Shown: positions 62,321-64,000 of the stretch, piece after piece
Layout: the number at the start of each line of letters is the position of its first letter
How positions within the stretch are numbered: position 1 is the first letter of the stretch
Source of the DNA: Bdellovibrio sp. UBA4095
Lineage (GTDB): Bacteria > Bdellovibrionota > Bdellovibrionia > Bdellovibrionales > Bdellovibrionaceae
Reading direction: 5' to 3'
DNA: 64,000 bases
Assembly: GCA_002381805.1 (NCBI GenBank)
Contig: DFXZ01000010.1
Span: 203,136 to 267,135 of the forward strand
The notes under the pieces: generated by a model
What the model saw: only the letters and a program-made list of their open reading frames with translations
The model's database searches: none
Told to the model about the DNA's origin: nothing
Position numbers and translations under genes: made by a program

Positions 62321-62746
62321 ATGAATAAGTTTATTTTCGCTTTGACTTTGATGTGTGCAAGTATCGTTCATGCAGCTGCCGACTCCGTTGCAGTTTTTCA
62401 TAGACCAGAGAAAGTCGTCGTACTTATTAATGAAAACGGTACAGAAAGTCGCCTTCAGCAATTTATGAATGCCCTCTCTGCTGATCATCGTGTTTTCTGG
62501 GTCACTAGAGACGAAAGCATCAAAATTGATTGCGCTCGAAACACCGACAAGGTTTCCTGCACCTTCCGCTTCACCCCCTCGGACAGTGTCATTATCGAAG
62601 AAAAGCGAGTATGGGCAGAAACTGAAGCTGCGGAGTTAAGCAAGAACGAGTTCCAAATGTCTTTTGAAAGCTCCCAAGAGGACCGCTTTCATCTAACAAT
62701 GACGCCAGAAGGTATTCAGTTTTGGGCAGGCAAAAGAGGTCAGTAG
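62321..62746 (+). CDS. Small exported protein
   Basis: 141 residues, TGGGGATTT before the ATG. Signal peptide (FIFALTLMCASIVHAAA), then a small domain with alternating beta-strands (SVAVFHRPEKVVVLINENG; DHRVFWVTRDESIKI) and two Cys that may form a disulphide. No recognised family. It stands 86 bases after the FmdE-like gene and may be separately transcribed. Confidence 0.75.
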   Translation: MNKFIFALTLMCASIVHAAADSVAVFHRPEKVVVLINENGTESRLQQFMNALSADHRVFWVTRDESIKIDCARNTDKVSCTFRFTPSDSVIIEEKRVWAETEAAELSKNEFQMSFESSQEDRFHLTMTPEGIQFWAGKRGQ

Positions 62747-62840
62747 TCCAGGTGGACTACTTCGGCTAAACGCATCCAAGATTTCCCACAGTTGCATTTT
62801 CGCTGGATCATCATATCCTTAAGAAAATGAAGGGGAATCC

Positions 62841-63977
62841 ATGCTTAGACTTGCAATTATCATTTTAGCACTCGGCCTTAGCTCTGCGGCACAAGCAGAC
62901 GTCAAAAACTATATGGACCAGATGCTTCGAGAAATATACATCTTGAAGCCATACATTGTCTCCGAGGCCGAATACAAAGATCCGAAGAATTCAGCAGAAA
63001 TTGATGAATCACTTAAAAGAATGGTCTCGCTAAGCGAAAGCATTTCCCACGAAGGCAAAATCCGCAGCACGGGCTTTGGAATATCTAGTGACGTCTTGAC
63101 CCAACAATTGAAAGAATCCGAACTGGTGTTCAGAGTCGGAAACAAAGGTTACTCTTTATGGATGCTCCGCTCGACATTGAGCGTTTGTATGTCTTGTCAT
63201 ACTCAACTGCCAAGCGCCTCCACAAGATTTGATTTTTCAAAAAAAGAGCATAAGCTTACTAAGCCTTTTGACGAAGCCGAGTTCCTATTTATTGTCAGAA
63301 ACTTCGAAAAAGCCATGCCGCTTTATCAGCAAGTCATTGCAGAGTATCCGAAGAATGCGGTAACCCCGGAAAATCTGAAAAAAGCTATTGCACGCGAGCT
63401 ATACTACTATGTCCGTGTAAAGCGCGATATGCCCGGCTTAATTAAGGCATTGGATAAAAATCTTAAAAACAAACAGTTGCCGACCTCGGCAAAAACTCGC
63501 CTAAGTGGTTTAAAGAAGGCAGCCCAAGATAAAAAAGGCGAAGGTTACCCAGAGTTCAAAGAGGACCAACAGGCAGAATTAAAAAGCTATGCGGAGTCGC
63601 AGCTTAAAAATGAACTCGCAGGAGATTTTGATTTTTCTGCAAGCAAAGAACTCGATTACTTGAAAACGTCGAGTGTTCTATACAAATATCTGAACGACTT
63701 TCCGCAAACTCCTTTAAAGCCTGAGATTCTATATTGGTTGTCATTTTGTGAGCGACGATATGAGCCAACAGCCTTTTACTCTTTACCGGAGCTTTATTTA
63801 AAGCAATGCGTCCTTGAGCACCCTCAGTCCGAGATTGCTCCTGCCTGCCTTAAGGAATACCAGGACCTGGTCACCTTAGCCTACACAGGATCATCTGGAG
63901 TGAATATTCCTGACGATGTTAAGAAAGAGCTTCAGAGCTTAAAGAAAATGATCAAAACCATGAAACCAAAGAAATAA
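62841..63977 (+). CDS. Exported cytochrome-c-like protein with helical repeats
   Basis: 378 residues, AAGGGGAATCC before the ATG. Signal peptide (LAIIILALGLSSAAQA). A single haem-binding motif CMSCH lies near residue 118 in LSVCMSCHTQLPSAS, within a helical ~130-residue domain. The remaining ~240 residues are helical with TPR-like spacing (AMPLYQQVIAEYPKNAV; LYKYLNDFPQTP; LKQCVLEHPQSEIAP). A periplasmic haem protein, perhaps in electron transfer or haem sensing. It is the last gene of the window and appears complete. Confidence 0.8.
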   Translation: MLRLAIIILALGLSSAAQADVKNYMDQMLREIYILKPYIVSEAEYKDPKNSAEIDESLKRMVSLSESISHEGKIRSTGFGISSDVLTQQLKESELVFRVGNKGYSLWMLRSTLSVCMSCHTQLPSASTRFDFSKKEHKLTKPFDEAEFLFIVRNFEKAMPLYQQVIAEYPKNAVTPENLKKAIARELYYYVRVKRDMPGLIKALDKNLKNKQLPTSAKTRLSGLKKAAQDKKGEGYPEFKEDQQAELKSYAESQLKNELAGDFDFSASKELDYLKTSSVLYKYLNDFPQTPLKPEILYWLSFCERRYEPTAFYSLPELYLKQCVLEHPQSEIAPACLKEYQDLVTLAYTGSSGVNIPDDVKKELQSLKKMIKTMKPKK

Positions 63978-64000
63978 AAACTGGAACCTTAAATTGTTGC

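Overview
The window reads as chromosomal DNA of a Gram-negative bacterium with moderate GC content. It is rich in secreted proteins, lipoproteins and prepilin-like proteins. The mix fits a Bdellovibrio-like member of the Bdellovibrionota: phage-tail-like repeats on surface proteins, several prepilins, a NamZ/DUF1343 muramidase relative, and many orphan secreted proteins. That placement is inferred from gene content; no rRNA or other marker gene is present. I see no tRNA, rRNA, insertion sequence, integrase or CRISPR array. No stretch above about 300 bases lacks a gene.

Layout. 1-5.1 kb: a truncated nucleotidyltransferase-like gene, a coiled-coil exported protein, a prepilin fused to tail-fibre-like repeats, a NamZ-like gene and a small exported repeat protein. 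5.1-15.0 kb: a six-gene minus-strand operon for a polyketide-type lipid. In transcription order it encodes a membrane acyltransferase, a ketosynthase with a half chain-length-factor-like domain, an AT-ACP-KR-DH megasynthase, a CrtI/RetSat-like flavoprotein, an Sfp-type phosphopantetheinyl transferase and a fatty-acid-hydroxylase-like di-iron protein. All junctions overlap or nearly touch. 15.2-22.5 kb: an exported Cys-rich protein facing a five-gene minor-pilin operon. 22.6-26.9 kb: an operon with an epimerase, nitroreductase, Baeyer-Villiger monooxygenase and HSL-type esterase. 27.1-36.5 kb: a GH-A-like lipoprotein, then two tandem ~1,330-residue surface proteins with tail-fibre repeats and a C-terminal FGE-sulfatase (C-type-lectin-fold) domain, preceded by a small lipoprotein. 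36.7-39.9 kb: a small hydrophilic protein, then an operon with a PepSY membrane protein, a GCS2-like ligase and a MurF-like ligase lacking the usual N-terminal domain.

40-50.5 kb is an anaerobic nitrogen-oxide region: cupredoxin, two Crp/Fnr regulators, NrdG/NrdD, NnrS, hemerythrin, DUF2249 protein, AniA-type NirK with a fused cytochrome c, and quinol-type NO reductase. Four FNR/DNR-type boxes (TTGAT-N4-ATCAA, two of them perfect) lie upstream of nnrS, the second crp gene, the DUF2249 gene and nirK. A second NO block at 60.0-62.2 kb holds nsrR, another nnrS and an FmdE-like gene around a 25-bp palindrome that resembles an NsrR operator. Together they predict nitrite to NO to N2O reduction with NO sensing. 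No nitrous oxide reductase is present here.

Between these blocks (50.6-59.9 kb) a YiiX-like lipoprotein is divergent from an operon of a 1,131-residue exported protein, a subtilisin-family protease and a poly-glycine lipoprotein. The window ends with a small exported protein and a monohaem cytochrome-like exported protein. The strongest candidates for undescribed biology are the compact lipid-synthase operon, the GCS2-like/MurF-like ligase pair, and the tandem lectin-fold surface proteins.
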